From contig CALOBR010000001.1 of the NCBI GenBank assembly GCA_942491665.1, positions 1 to 64,000 on the forward strand: DNA of 64,000 nucleotides, given 5' to 3'. Made by a program: the position numbers and the translations under genes. Under the pieces are notes generated by a model that was not told where the DNA came from, searched no databases, and saw only the letters and a list, made by a program, of their open reading frames with translations. Origin of the DNA: CAVQGZ01 sp942491665 (GTDB lineage: Bacteria > Actinomycetota > Actinomycetes > Jiangellales > Jiangellaceae). Shown piece after piece: positions 50,809 to 58,319 of this stretch; the first letter of the stretch is position 1, and the number at the start of each line of letters is the position of its first letter.

Positions 50809-50872
50809 CGCGCGATCTTGGCGCTGGCGCCGCGTCCCGTGGATCTCGTGGCCACAGCGCCAAGATCGCGCG
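50809..50872. terminator. 18-bp inverted repeat after the ABC-2 permease gene
   Basis: CGCGCGATCTTGGCGCTG (50809-50826) pairs with CAGCGCCAAGATCGCGCG (50855-50872) around a 28-nt loop. No T-run follows. It may terminate the exporter operon, or be one copy of a dispersed palindromic repeat; only one copy is in this window. The rest of the 280-bp gap, up to 51043, holds a comparatively AT-rich stretch at about 50938-50985 that may be the promoter of the DUF4397 gene. Confidence 0.55.
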
Positions 50873-51043
50873 GTGGGTGACGGCCCGGGGGGTGCGCGGG
50901 GGAGGGTGCGCGGGCGGGCGCCCGGGAGGGCGGCGCAGAAGAAGTTCAGATCGATTCAAGAGTTGTGCATCCAAACCAGGGGGCGGTGGCGAAGTATGGG
51001 TAACGGCTCACCCGGAGCCAACCCTGATCGAGGAGGAACCCCC

Positions 51044-51856
51044 ATGCGTAAGACCTCTGCACTGCTCGGCGCTGGTGCTCTTGTCGCCGCCACCGCCGGC
51101 CTCGCCATCCCCGCGTCGGCTCAGGACGCAGACGCCCAGCTCTCCGTCCTGCACGGCGTGCCCGGCCTCACCGTCGACGTCTACGTCAACGGCGACCTGA
51201 CCCTGGACGACTTCACCCCCGGCACTCTCGCCGGTCCCCTCGACCTGCCCGCCGGCACCTACAGCGTGGCGCTGACCGCGGCGGACGCCGCCGACGACAG
51301 CGAGCCGGTCCTCGGCCCGATCGACCTGCCGCTGGAGGCCGGTGGCAACTACACCGCCGCTGCCTTCCTCGACGCCGACGCCAACCCGACCGCCGCGCTG
51401 TTCACCAACGACACGTCGGCCGCCGGTGCGGGCGAAGGCAAGCTGACCGTGCGTCACGCCGCCGCCAACGCCGAGGGCGTGGAGATCGTCGCCAACGGCG
51501 ACACCAGCCTGGGTACGTTCAACAACGGCGAGGAGCTCGGCCCGGTCGCGCTCCCCGCGGCGACCTACTCCGCCGAGATCAAGGCCGGCGACACCGTCGT
51601 CCCGCCGACCCCGGCTGACGTCCCCGTCACCGAGGGCGAGAACACCATCGTCTACGCCTGGGGCGACGCCTCCGGCGGCTCGGTGGAGATCGCCGTGCAG
51701 ACCGTGGCCCTGGGCCACTCGGCGCCCTCCGGCGTCCCCGGCGGCGAGTCCGGCGCAGCTGCCGGCACCGTGCCCGGCTGGGTCTTCGCCGCGGCCGGCC
51801 TCGGCATCGCCGGCATCGCCCTGTCGGGTCGCCGCTTCGCCAGCACCAGCAAGTAG
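51044..51856 (+). CDS. Secreted DUF4397 protein with C-terminal membrane anchor
   Basis: The 270-residue product has a signal peptide (MRKTSALLGAGALVAATAGL, cleavage near ASAQ), two DUF4397 units (LSVLHGVPGLTVDVYVNG and LTVRHAAANAEGVEIVANG), and a C-terminal Gly/Ser linker, one membrane helix (VFAAAGLGIAGIALSG) and a short basic tail. That tail layout resembles a sortase substrate, but no LPxTG or LAxTG is seen; VPGG or TVPG would be non-standard. AGGAGGA lies 7 nt before ATG. It heads a cassette with a sortase and an ECF sigma pair. Confidence 0.88.
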   Translation: MRKTSALLGAGALVAATAGLAIPASAQDADAQLSVLHGVPGLTVDVYVNGDLTLDDFTPGTLAGPLDLPAGTYSVALTAADAADDSEPVLGPIDLPLEAGGNYTAAAFLDADANPTAALFTNDTSAAGAGEGKLTVRHAAANAEGVEIVANGDTSLGTFNNGEELGPVALPAATYSAEIKAGDTVVPPTPADVPVTEGENTIVYAWGDASGGSVEIAVQTVALGHSAPSGVPGGESGAAAGTVPGWVFAAAGLGIAGIALSGRRFASTSK

Positions 51857-51870
51857 CACCTACCGCGCAG

Positions 51871-51909
51871 TGCCGAGAGGCGGGAATCGATTCAGCCCGC
51901 TTCTCGGCA
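51871..51909 (+). terminator. Hairpin after the DUF4397 gene
   Basis: TGCCGAGAGGCGGG (51871-51884) pairs with CCCGCTTCTCGGCA (51896-51909), 14 pairs with one G-U, and an 11-nt loop, 14 bp after the stop. It would reduce read-through to the sortase gene. Confidence 0.55.
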
Positions 51910-51943
51910 CGCCGGCACCGCAGCACTGTTCCATCATTGAGCC

Positions 51944-51997
51944 GGGAGCGGTGACCACGACCATCCACGTCACCCTGGGGTCGTGGCCACCGCTCCC
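51944..51997 (+). promoter_or_regulatory. Second 19-bp inverted repeat before the sortase gene
   Basis: GGGAGCGGTGACCACGACC (51944-51962) and GGTCGTGGCCACCGCTCCC (51979-51997) form a 19-bp stem with one mismatch around 16 nt. It lies 24 bp before the sortase start. With the hairpin at 51871 it makes a double structure that may set the protein ratio between substrate and sortase. Confidence 0.5.
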
Positions 51998-52021
51998 CCA
52001 TGAACCTCCGGAGGACCGGAC

Positions 52022-52768
52022 ATGAGCCAGCGCACACGAGCACTCGTCGCCCTTGTGGCGTCGATCGCTCTGCTGGTCGGCTCCGGTGTGGCCTGGTCGA
52101 TGGGCCGCTCGTCCGGGGTCGGCACCGATCTCGAGCAGGTCACCGTTGCTCGGGTCGCCGCAGACTCCGCCGCCTCGCGTGGCCCGCAGCGTCCCACCGC
52201 ACCAACGAGCCAGGCCGGCGCTCAGACGTCCGACCGCAACAGCTCGGACGACGCCGTGCGACCGGGGATCGACATCCCCGTCGTCGACGCCACCGAGATC
52301 GTCATCCCCGACCCCGTGGCACCCCCGCTTCGGCTTCGCGTCGACAGCGTGGGCATCGACATGCCGATCGCGGCGACAGGCGTGGCGGAAGACGGTCAGA
52401 TGGAGCTGCCCGACGACCCCCAGGAGATCGGGTGGTACCAGTTCGGTGCATCTCCCGGCGACCGTCGTGGCTCGGCAGTACTGGGCGGGCACGTCGACTC
52501 GGTAGCCGGTGGGATCGGACCGCTGGCCCGTCTTGCCTCCGTCCAGGTCGGCGACACGGTGACGGTCGCCGGGTCGGACGGTGCCCCGGTGGACTACCGC
52601 GTCGAGAATGTGCAGCGCATCACCAAGGCTGCGCTACCGGTCGACACGCTGTTCCGTCCCGGTGGCCGGCACCAGCTCGCGGTCGTCACCTGCGGAGGTC
52701 AGTACATACCGGAAGCAGGCGGGTACGAAGACAACATCGTCGTGATCGCAACACCAGTGGAGCGGTAA
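52022..52768 (+). CDS. Class F-like sortase
   Basis: The 248-residue protein has an N-terminal membrane anchor (residues 8-26) and a sortase domain. The catalytic His lies in AVLGGHVDS and the Cys in LAVVTCGGQY. The usual catalytic Arg near the C-terminus (often in a YRDN-like sequence) reads YEDN here, so I cannot place it with confidence. Sortases attach or ligate proteins to the cell wall. CCGGAGGACCGGAC lies just upstream of ATG. The substrate is probably the DUF4397 protein, by position only. Confidence 0.88.
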   Translation: MSQRTRALVALVASIALLVGSGVAWSMGRSSGVGTDLEQVTVARVAADSAASRGPQRPTAPTSQAGAQTSDRNSSDDAVRPGIDIPVVDATEIVIPDPVAPPLRLRVDSVGIDMPIAATGVAEDGQMELPDDPQEIGWYQFGASPGDRRGSAVLGGHVDSVAGGIGPLARLASVQVGDTVTVAGSDGAPVDYRVENVQRITKAALPVDTLFRPGGRHQLAVVTCGGQYIPEAGGYEDNIVVIATPVER

Positions 52769-52775
52769 GACGGCC

Positions 52776-53420
52776 ATGAGTGCGACGATGGTGCTCGTGG
52801 AAGAACGCAAGAAGAGGACCGGCCGTTCGGAGTCAGGGGTGACGCACGAGGCGACCGGGTGGGCCGAACCGCCCGAGCGCAGCGACGTCGACCTCGCCGA
52901 GTCATTCGTCGTCGGTGACGAGACGGCGCTGGAAGAGGCCTACCGCCGCTGGTCAGCGCTGGTGTTCACCGTCGCGATGCGCAAGCTCGGGGATCGAACG
53001 GACGCCGAGGACGTCGTCCAGCAGGTCTACGTGGCAGCGTGGCAGAGCCGGGAGAAGTTCGACCCGGCGACTGGCTCCCTACCCGGATGGTTGATGGGGA
53101 TCAGCCGGCACAAGATCGCCGACCTGCACGGCTCGCGCGCCAAGCAGGGCCGCGCCCAAGAAGCAGTCGAACGGGTCACCACAGAACCGAGTGAGCCGGC
53201 CCCCGCCGAGCCGGTGGTGGACCGGGTGCTGATCGCCGACGAGCTCAACAGGCTGGGTGAGCCGCAGAAGCGCATTCTCGAGCTGGCCTTCTACGAAGAC
53301 CTGACGCACGCACAGATAGCAAGCGTTCTCCGGCTCCCGCTGGGGACCGTGAAGAGCCATATCAAGCGCAGCCTGGAGAAGCTGCGCCTACGCCTGGAGG
53401 TGGACGGTGCCGCACTGTGA
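52776..53420 (+). CDS. ECF-type RNA polymerase sigma factor
   Basis: The 214-residue protein has sigma region 2 (FTVAMRKLGDRTDAEDVVQQVY, with W in AAWQSREKF) and region 4 (ILELAFYEDLTHAQIASVLRLPLGTVKSHI in outline). It resembles SigK/SigL-type ECF factors controlled by membrane anti-sigma proteins. The N-terminal 35 residues are an unrelated basic extension; an internal start is possible. It overlaps the anti-sigma gene by 14 bp. It may drive the DUF4397-sortase genes. Confidence 0.93.
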   Translation: MSATMVLVEERKKRTGRSESGVTHEATGWAEPPERSDVDLAESFVVGDETALEEAYRRWSALVFTVAMRKLGDRTDAEDVVQQVYVAAWQSREKFDPATGSLPGWLMGISRHKIADLHGSRAKQGRAQEAVERVTTEPSEPAPAEPVVDRVLIADELNRLGEPQKRILELAFYEDLTHAQIASVLRLPLGTVKSHIKRSLEKLRLRLEVDGAAL

Positions 53421-54150
53421 CCCCGAGACCCTCGCGCTTCGCTCGTTGGGCGAGACCGTGGGGACCTCGGACGACGAGGCGCACCTGGCCACTTGTGACA
53501 CATGCCAGGTTCAGGTGGCGAGCCTCAAGTCCGTCGTGACCACGGCCCGCAGCGAGGGCCCCGTCGACCTGATCTCCCCACCACCCGCGGTCTGGGACCG
53601 CATCAGCGCCGAGCTCGGGCTCGCGTCTGCGACGGCGCCTGCCTCGGCGGAGACCACGACCGGATCCGCGCAGGTCGTGTCGCTGGCCGAGCGCCGCGAG
53701 CGACGCTCGCGTCCCGCCCCCTGGCTGCTGGCTGCCGCCAGCGTCAGCGGCATCGTCGTCGGCGGAGTGGTCACCGCAACCGTCCTCGACTCCTCTTCCG
53801 AGCCGCCCGTGACCGTGGCTGCCAGCGTCGACCTCGAGCCCCTTCCCGACTGGGACGCCTCCGGGTCCGCCGAGCTGAGGTTGCGCGACTCCGGCGAGCA
53901 GGTGCTCGTCGTCAGCCTGTCCGCCGACCAGGCAGCAGCGGCAGACGGCTACCAGGAGGTCTGGCTGATCGACAGCAACGTCGAAGGCATGGTCTCCCTC
54001 GGCGTCCTCGAAGGATCGTCGGGTGAGTTCGTCGTGCCGGCGGGCATCGACGTCGCCGAGTTCCCGATCGTGGACGTGTCGCTCGAGCCGACGGACGGCG
54101 TACCGACACACTCGGGCAACAGCATCGCCCGAGGTCAGATCGAAGCCTAG
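53407..54150 (+). CDS. Membrane anti-sigma factor (RskA-like)
   Basis: The 247-residue protein has an N-terminal zinc-binding-like motif (HLATCDTC, residues 26-33), a membrane helix at about 98-120 (APWLLAAASVSGIVVGGVV), and a C-terminal RskA-type extracytoplasmic domain (YQEVWLIDSNVEGMVSLGVLEG). It holds the sigma factor until a signal triggers cleavage. Start GTG 53407 lies inside the sigma gene. The pair is followed by ctaA with 25 bp. Confidence 0.9.
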   Translation: MPHCDPETLALRSLGETVGTSDDEAHLATCDTCQVQVASLKSVVTTARSEGPVDLISPPPAVWDRISAELGLASATAPASAETTTGSAQVVSLAERRERRSRPAPWLLAAASVSGIVVGGVVTATVLDSSSEPPVTVAASVDLEPLPDWDASGSAELRLRDSGEQVLVVSLSADQAAAADGYQEVWLIDSNVEGMVSLGVLEGSSGEFVVPAGIDVAEFPIVDVSLEPTDGVPTHSGNSIARGQIEA

Positions 54151-54162
54151 GTTCGACCCGCC

Positions 54163-54178
54163 TACCATCGTGGTCATG
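54163..54178 (+). promoter_or_regulatory. Candidate -10 box TACCAT for leaderless ctaA transcript
   Basis: TACCAT (54163-54168) ends 7 nt before ATG 54176, consistent with a transcript beginning at the start codon and with ctaA having a promoter separate from the anti-sigma gene. Confidence 0.4.
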
Positions 54179-55195
54179 TCACGTCCCGCGACCACGTCAC
54201 GGAGCGTGCGTGGACTGTCGCTCGCCTCGCTGGTGAGCCAGATCGGCATCGTCGTCACCGGCGGCGCCGTCCGGCTCACCGGGTCGGGGCTCGGCTGCCC
54301 CACGTTCCCGCGCTGTACCGACGACTCCTACGTCAACACCCCGGAGTTCGGGATCCACGGCTTCATCGAGTTCGGCAACCGACTTCTCACCTTTGTGCTC
54401 GCGGCCATCGCGCTGGCGACACTCGTGGCCGTGTGGCGTGCCCGACCGCGTCGGCGCGACCTGGTGGAACCGGCCGTGGTGCTCTTTCTCGGCATCCCCA
54501 TCCAGGCTCTGCTCGGCGGCATCACCGTGTTGACCGACCTCAACCCGTGGATCGTCATGCTGCACTTCGTCGCCTCCGCGGCGCTGATCGGCGTGGCCAC
54601 GGTGCTGGTGCGCCGCACACGCGAGCCGGCCGGTCCGGTGCGTCCGATCGGTGGGGGAGTCGCCGGGTTCTGGCTGCGGCGAATGGCATGGGTCGTGGTG
54701 GCGGTCACCTACGTCACCATCTACCTGGGCACGATCGTGACCGGGAGCGGTCCGCACGCCGGTGACGACATGGCTCAGCGCACGGGGCTCGACCTTGAGA
54801 GCGTGAGCCAGCTGCACGTCGACGCGGTGTTCCTGCTGCTCGGCCTGACGGTGGGAATGTGGTTCGCCGCCCGTGCCGCCGGCTCCCCCGGGCGCGTGGC
54901 GCACGCGGCTGCCGTGCTGCTCGGCGTGGAGCTGGCCCAGGGTGCGATCGGGTTCGCCCAGTACTTCACCGGTTTGCCGATCATCCTCGTCGGCCTGCAC
55001 ATGCTCGGAGCGACGCTGCTCGTCGTCGCGGCGGTGTCGCTGCTGCTGTCGACGCGCGAGCGCGTCCCCGCGGACGGGGTGCTGACCGGGTCAGCCGAGG
55101 ATCAGGACGTCCGCCCCGACGGCGACGAAGACGAGCGTGAGATAGGTGATCGAGGCATGGAACAGGCGCATCGGGCGCAGGTCCCGCTGGCCTGA
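54176..55195 (+). CDS. ctaA: Haem A synthase (COX15/CtaA)
   Basis: The 339-residue membrane protein has eight hydrophobic segments in two homologous four-helix bundles, with conserved haem-ligand His residues in HGFIEFGNRL, VMLHFVASAAL, QLHVDAVFLL and GLHMLGATLL, and the Cys pair GLGCPTFPRC that regulates the extracytoplasmic side. It oxidises haem O to haem A. Its last 35 codons (after LLLSTRERV) overlap the convergent ctaB gene by 105 bp; that polar tail is probably a non-conserved read-through. Confidence 0.93.
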   Translation: MSRPATTSRSVRGLSLASLVSQIGIVVTGGAVRLTGSGLGCPTFPRCTDDSYVNTPEFGIHGFIEFGNRLLTFVLAAIALATLVAVWRARPRRRDLVEPAVVLFLGIPIQALLGGITVLTDLNPWIVMLHFVASAALIGVATVLVRRTREPAGPVRPIGGGVAGFWLRRMAWVVVAVTYVTIYLGTIVTGSGPHAGDDMAQRTGLDLESVSQLHVDAVFLLLGLTVGMWFAARAAGSPGRVAHAAAVLLGVELAQGAIGFAQYFTGLPIILVGLHMLGATLLVVAAVSLLLSTRERVPADGVLTGSAEDQDVRPDGDEDEREIGDRGMEQAHRAQVPLA

Positions 55196-56041
55196 GCGGG
55201 CAGCGCGCAGCAGGCGCCACGACTCGGCGATGAACCACGCGCCCGCGACGGCCGCGACAGCAAGGTAGATCCAGCCGAGGTTCGCCACGCGCGCGAGCAC
55301 GAGCGACATGGCGACGGTTGCGACGCCGTAGGCGACGATCTGACGCCCGACCTTGGTGTCTTCGGCGACGACCGGCAGCATGGGTACCCCGGCTGCGGCG
55401 TAGTCGTGGCGGAACTTGATGGCCAAAGGCCAGTAGTGGGCCGGGGTCCAGAAGAAGACGACGAGGAACATCACCCACGGCGCCCACGACAGCCCGTTCG
55501 TCACCGCGGCCCACCCGATGAGGGTGGGCATGCAGCCCGCGATGCCGCCCCACACGATGTTCTGCGACGTCCGCCGCTTGAGCACGACGGTGTAGACGAC
55601 GACGTAGAAGGCGTTGGCGAGCACGGTGAGCCCCGCGGCCAGCGGGTTGACCCACACCAGCATCATGGCCACCGAGACGAGCAGCAGCACCGTGCCGTAG
55701 ACGAGCGCGCCTCGTACGGTGATGACGTCGTTGACCAAGGGACGCCGCGACGTGCGCCGCATCAATGCGTCGATGTCGCGCTCGATCACCTGGTTGTAGA
55801 CGTGCGCGCTGCCCGCCGCAAGCGCCCCGCCGGTGAGGGTAGCCAGGGCAAGGCCGAGCGGCGGGAGCCCCCGCTGGGCGAGAACCATCGCCGGCAGCGT
55901 CGTGATGAGAAGCAGCTCGACGACACGAGGCTTCGTGATGGCGACGTACGCGGCGACCGTCGTGCGCCACGACCGCCGCTTGCGTGGGGGTGCGGAGGTG
56001 GTCCCCTCGACCACGACGGGGCGGGGGTCCACAGCGGTCAC
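55091..56041 (-). CDS. ctaB: Protohaem IX farnesyltransferase CtaB
   Basis: The 316-residue membrane enzyme has nine hydrophobic segments and the prenyl-diphosphate motif NQVIERDIDALMRRTSRRPL, plus VNPLAAGLTVLANAFYVVVYT. It makes haem O by adding farnesyl to haem B; CtaA then makes haem A for cytochrome oxidase. It is divergent from transketolase with 150 bp between. Confidence 0.95.
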   Translation of the reverse strand: MTAVDPRPVVVEGTTSAPPRKRRSWRTTVAAYVAITKPRVVELLLITTLPAMVLAQRGLPPLGLALATLTGGALAAGSAHVYNQVIERDIDALMRRTSRRPLVNDVITVRGALVYGTVLLLVSVAMMLVWVNPLAAGLTVLANAFYVVVYTVVLKRRTSQNIVWGGIAGCMPTLIGWAAVTNGLSWAPWVMFLVVFFWTPAHYWPLAIKFRHDYAAAGVPMLPVVAEDTKVGRQIVAYGVATVAMSLVLARVANLGWIYLAVAAVAGAWFIAESWRLLRAARSGQRDLRPMRLFHASITYLTLVFVAVGADVLILG

Positions 56042-56101
56042 GCTCCCAACTGTACCGACGGGTACTGCTCAGGCGTTAGCGAGACGTTCGCTGCGTCACG
56101 C

Positions 56102-56132
56102 TTCACACCTCTCGCAGGCCCGCGGCTAGGCT
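56102..56132 (+). promoter_or_regulatory. Possible transketolase promoter TTCACA-N19-TAGGCT
   Basis: TTCACA (56102-56107) and TAGGCT (56127-56132) lie 60 bp upstream of the tkt ATG. The spacing of 19 is long, so this is a weak call. The 150-bp gap with ctaB also holds short inverted repeats (GTACC/GGTAC at 56052-56064 and AGCGA/TCGCT at 56078-56092). Confidence 0.3.
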
Positions 56133-56191
56133 CGGTCGGCGGCGCTGCCGCCCCGACTGGTCTTGCCCTGAATCGAACCGGAGCCGTCCCG

Positions 56192-58300
56192 ATGACACGT
56201 CCGCCCACCGACTTCGAGTGGTCCGAGAACGATCGACGCGCCGTCGACACTGCCCGTCTTCTCGCGCTCGACGCGGTGGAGCAGGCGGGCAACGGCCACC
56301 CCGGAACCGCGGTGAGCCTCGCCCCGGCGGCCTACCTGCTGTTCCAGCGGCACCTGCGCCACGACCCCGCCGACCCGTCGTGGCCGGGCCGCGACCGTTT
56401 CGTGCTCTCGGCCGGGCACACCAGCCTCACGCTCTACACCCAGCTCTACCTGTCGGGCTACCCGCTGATGCTGGACGACCTGCGGGCCCTGCGCACCTGG
56501 GGCTCCCAGACGCCGGGGCACCCGGAGTGGAACCACACGCCTGGGGTCGAGACCACGACCGGGCCGCTAGGCCAGGGCGTCGGCAACGCGGTCGGCATGG
56601 CCATGGATGCGCGCCGCGTGCACGGCCTGCTCGACCCGGACGCACCGGCCGGCACCAGCCTCTTCGACCACCGGGTGTTCGCCCTCGCCTCCGACGGTGA
56701 CCTCGAGGAGGGCGTGTCGGCCGAGGCGTCGTCCCTGGCCGGCACCCAAGAGCTCGGCAACCTCACCCTGATCTGGGACGACAACCACATCTCCATCGAG
56801 GACGACACTTCGGTCGCGTTCACCGAGGACGTCTGCGCCCGGTACGAGGCCTACGGCTGGCACGTCCAGCGGGTCGAGTGGCTGCGCCCCGACGGCGAGT
56901 ACGTCGAGGACGTCGCCGCTCTCGACGCAGCCCTGACCGAGGCGGCCACCGTCACCGACCGGCCATCGCTCATCGCGCTGCGCACCGTCATCGCGTGGCC
57001 CGCGCCGACCAAGCAGAACACCGGCGCCATCCACGGCTCCAAGGCTGGGGCTGACGAGGTGCGCGCCGTCAAAGCGCTGCTCGGCGCCGACCCGGACGTC
57101 TCGTTCGCCGTGGACGACGAGGTGCTCGCGCACGCACGTCGAGTGGCCGAGCGCGGGGCCGCCGCGCACGCGGACTGGGACTCCCGGCTCGCCACCTGGC
57201 GCAGCAGCAACCCCGACCGCTCCGCCCTGTTCGACCGGCTGCGCTCACGCCGGCTGCCCGAGGGCTGGCGAGATGCCCTGCCGACCTTCGCTGACCAGCG
57301 CTCCACCGGGGCGGCCGTGGCGACCCGCAGCGCGTCCGGCGCAGTGCTCACCGCGCTCGCCCCGCTGCTGCCGGAGCTGTGGGGCGGCTCGGCCGACCTC
57401 GCCGGCAGCAACAACACCACCCCGAAGGGCGAGCCGTCGTTCCAGCCGGCGCACCGCTCGTCGTCCACGTTCGCCGGCACCCCCTATGGCCGCGTGCTGC
57501 ACTTCGGCGTGCGCGAGCACGCCATGGGCGCGGTACTCAACGGGATCGCGCTCGGCGGGCTCACCCGTCCCTACGGCGGCACCTTCTTGATCTTCAGCGA
57601 CTACATGCGCCCCGCTGTTCGCCTGGCGGCGCTCATGGGGCTGCCGGTCACCTACGTCTGGACCCACGACTCCATCGGGCTCGGCGAGGACGGCCCCACC
57701 CACCAGCCGATCGAGCACCTGGCCGCACTGCGCGCCATCCCCGGGCTCGACATCGTGCGGCCGGCTGATGCCGTCGAGACTGTCGGCGCCTGGCAGGCAG
57801 CGCTCGAGCGACACGTCGAGATGCCCACCCGGCCAGTCGGGCTGGCCCTCACCCGGCAGGACGTCCCCGTGCTCGCCGACACCGCCGCCGCCGCGGTCGC
57901 CCGCGGCGGGTACGTCCTCGCCGACGCTGCGGACGGCACGCCGGACGTCGTGCTGGTGGCCAGCGGGTCGGAGGTCGCGCTCGCGCTCGCGGCCGCGGCC
58001 ACGCTCGCCGACTCCGGCGTGGGGGCCCGGGTTGTGTCGATGCCCTGCCTGGAATGGTTCGACGCGCAGCCCCAGCAGTACCGCGACGAGGTGCTGCCAC
58101 CGAACGTGCGCGCACGCGTCAGCGTCGAGGCCGGCATCGCCCAGCCGTGGCACCGTCTGCTCGGCGATGCCGGTCGCGCCGTCAGCCTGGAGCACTTCGG
58201 CGCGTCGGCCGACTACCAGACCCTGTTCGCCGAGTTCGGCATCACCTCCGCGGCCGTCGTCGCGGCAGCCCGTGCCAGCATCGCCGCCGCATCCGCCTGA
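56192..58300 (+). CDS. tkt: Transketolase
   Basis: The 702-residue enzyme transfers two-carbon units between sugar phosphates with thiamine diphosphate. Signatures are the start ARLLALDAVEQAGNGHPGTA, the cofactor motif SDGDLEEGVSAEASSLAGT with LIWDDNHIS, and the second-half THDSIGLGEDGPTHQPIEHL. The frame runs open upstream, but the ctaB antisense and the family N-terminus fix ATG 56192. It begins the tkt-tal-zwf-opcA-pgl operon. Confidence 0.96.
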   Translation: MTRPPTDFEWSENDRRAVDTARLLALDAVEQAGNGHPGTAVSLAPAAYLLFQRHLRHDPADPSWPGRDRFVLSAGHTSLTLYTQLYLSGYPLMLDDLRALRTWGSQTPGHPEWNHTPGVETTTGPLGQGVGNAVGMAMDARRVHGLLDPDAPAGTSLFDHRVFALASDGDLEEGVSAEASSLAGTQELGNLTLIWDDNHISIEDDTSVAFTEDVCARYEAYGWHVQRVEWLRPDGEYVEDVAALDAALTEAATVTDRPSLIALRTVIAWPAPTKQNTGAIHGSKAGADEVRAVKALLGADPDVSFAVDDEVLAHARRVAERGAAAHADWDSRLATWRSSNPDRSALFDRLRSRRLPEGWRDALPTFADQRSTGAAVATRSASGAVLTALAPLLPELWGGSADLAGSNNTTPKGEPSFQPAHRSSSTFAGTPYGRVLHFGVREHAMGAVLNGIALGGLTRPYGGTFLIFSDYMRPAVRLAALMGLPVTYVWTHDSIGLGEDGPTHQPIEHLAALRAIPGLDIVRPADAVETVGAWQAALERHVEMPTRPVGLALTRQDVPVLADTAAAAVARGGYVLADAADGTPDVVLVASGSEVALALAAAATLADSGVGARVVSMPCLEWFDAQPQQYRDEVLPPNVRARVSVEAGIAQPWHRLLGDAGRAVSLEHFGASADYQTLFAEFGITSAAVVAAARASIAAASA

Positions 58301-58319
58301 CCACCGACCCGGAGGACCC

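Noticed and set aside
55406..56191. N-terminal extension of transketolase
   Set aside because: It is antisense to ctaB; the recognisable transketolase start lies at 56192.
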